Shown here: piece by piece, positions 33,823 through 36,752 of the stretch
Layout: each line of letters begins with the position of its first letter
How positions within the stretch are numbered: the first letter of the stretch is position 1
Source of the DNA: an uncultured Geobacter sp.
GTDB lineage: Bacteria; Desulfobacterota; Desulfuromonadia; Geobacterales; Geobacteraceae
Assembly (NCBI GenBank): GCA_937886325.1
Contig: CALABV010000196.1
Coordinates: 1 to 36,752 of the forward strand
DNA: 36,752 bases
Direction: 5' to 3'
Program-made: the position numbers and the translations under genes
Notes under the pieces: generated by a model
Told to the model about the DNA's origin: nothing
Databases searched by the model: none
What the model saw: only the letters and a program-made list of their open reading frames with translations

Positions 33823-34707
33823 TCAGGACCGGGATGCTTTCACGGGATCGGCCGAAGGCGTCCGGAAAAGCATCTTGACGATCTGGGAGAGTCGGGTCTT
33901 CAGCTCTTTCCGCGGGACGATCACATCAACCATGCCGTGCTCAAGGAGGTATTCGGCCCGTTGGAATCCCTCGGGAAGCTTCTGGCGGATCGTCTGTTCG
34001 ATGACACGGGGGCCGGCAAAACCTATGAGGGCCTTCGGTTCCGCCATGATGATGTCGCCGAGCATGGCAAAACTGGCGGTGACCCCGCCGGTCGTGGGGT
34101 CGGTGAGGACCGAAATGTAAGGCAACCCGGCATCTCGAAGCCTGGCCAGGGCCGCCGATGTCTTTGCCATCTGCATGAGTGAGATGATGCTCTCCTGCAT
34201 CCGGGCGCCCCCCGAAGAGGAGAAGATGATCGCCGGCGTGCGGCGTTCTCCCGCACGCTCGATGAGACGCGTGATCTTTTCACCGACGACACTCCCCATG
34301 CTGCCGCCCATGAAGGAGAAATCGAAGACCGCGATCTGGACGGGGGTCCCGTCTATCATCCCCTCCCCGCAGATTACCGCCTCTTTACCGTTTCCCTTTT
34401 TCATGGCGGCTTGTATCCTGTCCCGGTAGCTCTTGGAGTCCTGAAACTCAAGAAAATCGACGGACTCCAGATCCCGGTCGAATTCGGTGAAACTTCCGGG
34501 GTCAAGGACCAGATCGAGCCGTGCCTTGGCGGAGAGTCGGAAATGGTAGTCGCACTTGGGGCAGACGTACAGGTTCTTCTCCATTTCCTTGGTATAGATG
34601 GTCGCATTGCAGTTCCTGCACTTCGTCCAGAGTCCCTCGGGAACCCGCATCTTCTTCTTTTCGCCGTTTGTTGCAATCGGCGCTTTCTGTCGTGTAAACC
34701 AACCCAT
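33823..34707 (-). CDS. accD: Acetyl-CoA carboxylase carboxyltransferase beta subunit
   Basis: The 294-residue subunit works with AccA to transfer CO2 from carboxybiotin to acetyl-CoA, giving malonyl-CoA for fatty acid synthesis. The N-terminal zinc ribbon has Cys30, Cys33, Cys49 and Cys52. The crotonase-like domain shows FSFMGGSMGSVVGEK, SSGGARMQE and LTDPTTGGVTASFAMLGD. Seven in-frame upstream codons (MAREGGY) were excluded in favour of ATG 34707 (MGWFTRQK), the usual family start. BirA, which biotinylates the partner AccB, is encoded elsewhere in this window. It lies between trpA and folC. Confidence 0.96.
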   Translation of the reverse strand: MGWFTRQKAPIATNGEKKKMRVPEGLWTKCRNCNATIYTKEMEKNLYVCPKCDYHFRLSAKARLDLVLDPGSFTEFDRDLESVDFLEFQDSKSYRDRIQAAMKKGNGKEAVICGEGMIDGTPVQIAVFDFSFMGGSMGSVVGEKITRLIERAGERRTPAIIFSSSGGARMQESIISLMQMAKTSAALARLRDAGLPYISVLTDPTTGGVTASFAMLGDIIMAEPKALIGFAGPRVIEQTIRQKLPEGFQRAEYLLEHGMVDVIVPRKELKTRLSQIVKMLFRTPSADPVKASRS

Positions 34708-34757
34708 ATATCCGCCTTCTCGCGCCATGCGCGGTGTTCGAACCGGCTGCGCCTGTC

Positions 34758-35567
34758 TCAGGGTGCGTGTGTGCCGATACCCGCCTTGAGGGATGCAACG
34801 AAATCGCGCACCTTGTGCTTCAGTTCCTCGCCCCGGAACTCCTCAAACAATTTCACCAGGGCACTTCCGACTACGGCGCCGTCACCATGATGCGCGGCGG
34901 CGCCCGCCTGGCTCGGATCGGAGATGCCGAAACCGACCACAAGCGGCATGGCGGAGGCGTTGCGGACCAGCTGTACTTCGTCGCCTAGAGATGCCGAGAC
35001 GTCCTTACGCGCTCCGGTCACTCCGGTAACCGACACGTAGTAGAGGAAGCCCCGCCCCCGCTTTACCACTTTTCCGATGCGGTCTTCGTCAGAAGTGGGC
35101 GCCAGGAGGAAAATCACGTCAAGCCCCTTCTCCCGAGCCACCGCGGAGAACCCTTCCGAATCGGCTTCCTCGGGCGGAAGGTCCACCAGCAGCACGCCGT
35201 CGACTCCAGATTCAACGGCGTCCGCGACAAACCGCTCCATCCCGTAGGAGAAGATGGGATTATAGTATCCCATGAGGATGATGGGAATCTCCGTAGTCTT
35301 CCGAACCGATCGAACCATCTCCAGGATCTTCGGCAGGGTCGTGCCCGCCGCGATGGCGCGTTCGGAAGAAAGTTGTATGGTCGGCCCGTCGGCCATGGGG
35401 TCGGAGAAGGGGACTCCGAGTTCGATGAGATCCGCGCCCGCTTTCGCCAGTTCCTGGACGATTGCGGCGGTTGTGTCGAGATCCGGGTCACCGGCGGTTA
35501 TGAAGGTGACCAGGGCCTTTTCCTGTTTTTTTCTCAGATTTTTGAAGGTTTCGGCAATTCTGCCCAT
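34758..35567 (-). CDS. trpA: Tryptophan synthase alpha subunit
   Basis: The 269-residue TIM barrel cleaves indole-3-glycerol phosphate to indole and glyceraldehyde 3-phosphate, passing indole to TrpB. Catalytic Glu49 (LIELGVPFSDP) and Asp60 (MADGPTIQ) sit at the standard positions, and the phosphate-site GFGISDPSQA is present. It starts 7 bp after the stop of a chemoreceptor gene, and its likely ribosome-binding site (AGGTAA) overlaps that stop. TrpB, normally the upstream neighbour, is not in the window. Confidence 0.97.
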   Translation of the reverse strand: MGRIAETFKNLRKKQEKALVTFITAGDPDLDTTAAIVQELAKAGADLIELGVPFSDPMADGPTIQLSSERAIAAGTTLPKILEMVRSVRKTTEIPIILMGYYNPIFSYGMERFVADAVESGVDGVLLVDLPPEEADSEGFSAVAREKGLDVIFLLAPTSDEDRIGKVVKRGRGFLYYVSVTGVTGARKDVSASLGDEVQLVRNASAMPLVVGFGISDPSQAGAAAHHGDGAVVGSALVKLFEEFRGEELKHKVRDFVASLKAGIGTHAP

Positions 35568-35574
35568 GGGTGTT

Positions 35575-36706
35575 TTACCTGTGTCCCGTCAACGTGAATC
35601 CGCTGATTTCCTTTTTTAGTTCGGCAACCTGCAGGGAGAGACCTCCCACCGCTTTTTCCATGGTCCCTGCCGCTCCCAGGTGCTCGTGGGTTGATTTCTG
35701 GATATCGTCAATTGCGACGACTATCTGTTCGCTTCCCCGGGTCTGCTCATCGCAGGCGCGTTTGATCTGACGTATCATACTGGTGATATTCTCGGTGGAA
35801 CCGGCTATCAGCGTTCCCACCTTGCTCTGCTCGCGGATGGAGGAGCGTACCTGGGAGGTGAGCACCTTCATCCGTTCAACGGCGGTCATGATCAGTTCGC
35901 TCCCCTTGCTCTGCTGCTGGGTGGCGTTGGCTATCTGCATGATCATGTCGGTTACCTGTTCCATTGCCTCGCGGATCATCTGGCTTCCCTTGGCCTGTTC
36001 GGCTGAAGCGCGTGCGATCTCTCCCACCTGTTCGGATGCCTTTTCCACTCCGGACACAATCTTTCCAAGGGCGACACCCGACTTCTGGGACAGGAGCTCG
36101 CCGTCGGCAATGCTCTTTTCAGCCACATTGATGGCGTCCACCGCCCGCCGGGTCTCCTCCTGAACTCCCTTGATGAGCTCTTCTATCTCACGGGTGGAAC
36201 TGCTGGTGCGGTCCGCAAGCTCCTTGATCTCGTCGGCCACCACGGCGAAGCCCTTGCCCTGCTCGCCCGCCTGGGCGGCGATGATGGCGGCGTTCAACGC
36301 CAGGAGGTTCGTCTGCTCAGCCACCTCGTTGATTACCGAGAGGATCGCGCCGATGTCATGGGCCTTCTCCGACAGGGTAACGATTACCTCGTGGGTAATG
36401 GACGAGGAACGCTTGATCTCCTGCATTCCCGATATGGTGGCTTCAACGGATGCCTTGCCGGATTCCGCGTCGCGTCGCACCTCTTCGGAGATGGACGCCG
36501 TGTCCATCGCGCTCTGTTCCACCTGCCGGATGGAGCTGTCCATCTGGATGACGGAAGAGGCGGTTACCGTGGATGAATCGATGAGGCCGTTCACACTGTC
36601 GCTGATATGCTTGACCGCGGCGGCCATCTCGATAATCGAGGAACTGACGTCATCCACCGATTGCGCCAGGTTCTCGACATTGATCGCGACTTCCTCCACG
36701 CTGGCT
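35575..36706 (-). CDS. Methyl-accepting chemotaxis protein, 5' part missing
   Basis: Only the C-terminal cytoplasmic part is present, about 376 codons. It is a long coiled coil with the receptor hairpin tip around EVAEQTNLLALNAAIIAAQAG and GKGFAVVADEIKELADRTSS, flanked by methylation-type helices. The tip is the CheA/CheW binding site. The frame stays open to 36706, where genomic sequence stops and adapter begins, so the sensor domain, membrane helices and any HAMP are lost. The valine codon GTG at 36699 should not be taken as the start. No C-terminal CheR-binding pentapeptide is seen. It ends 7 bp before trpA. Confidence 0.9.
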
Positions 36707-36752
36707 AGATCGGAAGAGCGTCGTGTAGGGAAAGAGTGTAGATCTCGGTGGT
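36707..36752. other. Sequencing adapter (Illumina TruSeq), not genomic
   Basis: The last 46 bases begin AGATCGGAAGAGC and continue exactly as the Illumina TruSeq adapter read through on the read-2 side. This is recognised from knowledge of the adapter sequence. It explains why the chemoreceptor gene is cut off here. Confidence 0.97.

Overview
This window reads as a bacterial chromosome segment, roughly 57% GC and densely coded, from a Gram-negative anaerobe. The best guess is a Geobacter-like deltaproteobacterium (Desulfuromonadia). That rests on inference: LptD implies an outer membrane, a four-subunit ferredoxin-dependent 2-oxoacid oxidoreductase (korDABC) implies anaerobic TCA-type metabolism, and the tig-clpP-clpX-lon order, a MucR regulator and the chemoreceptor type fit that group. 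No rRNA is present to settle it. No phage, transposon, CRISPR array or classic genomic island is visible.

Layout. 1-366: tRNA genes Pro (cut by the window edge), Arg, His and Leu. 467-6088: the protein quality-control series tig, clpP, clpX, lon. 6127-6633: a strong promoter, a possible structured RNA or leader, tRNAs Asp, Val and Asp (the two Asp genes are identical) and a terminator. 6674-12343: a second possible small RNA or leader, then an envelope and division cluster: GT2 glycosyltransferase, a 61-residue membrane protein, ftsE, ftsX, envC, ctpA. 12367-15862: a MucR regulator divergent from korD-korA-korB-korC. 15933-16224: promoter, tRNA-Gln, tRNA-Glu, terminator. 16593-21645: nadC, birA, coaX (cofactor synthesis) and an EF-G2-type elongation factor. 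21678-25687: a SPOR membrane protein, a HEAT-like protein, an MglA-like small GTPase with a long acidic tail, and MgtC. 25718-27675: a small hypothetical and a PHP phosphoesterase (minus strand), divergent from nth (plus strand). 27799-36706, all minus strand: lepA-lepB as one unit and a chemoreceptor-trpA-accD-folC-lptD series as another.

FtsE/FtsX/EnvC form a transenvelope machine that activates septal amidases, with the CtpA protease just downstream. KorDABC interconverts 2-oxoglutarate and succinyl-CoA with ferredoxin. NadC, BirA and CoaX make NAD, attach biotin (needed by acetyl-CoA carboxylase, whose AccD is also here) and start CoA synthesis.

The last 46 bases (36707-36752) are not genomic. 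They match the Illumina TruSeq read-2 side adapter, so the chemoreceptor gene ends in a library or assembly artefact. The best candidates for undescribed biology are the HEAT-like/MglA-like GTPase pair, in which the GTPase has Asp where MglA carries its catalytic Gln, and two promoter-linked, non-coding, self-complementary stretches (6162-6307 and 6709-6846).
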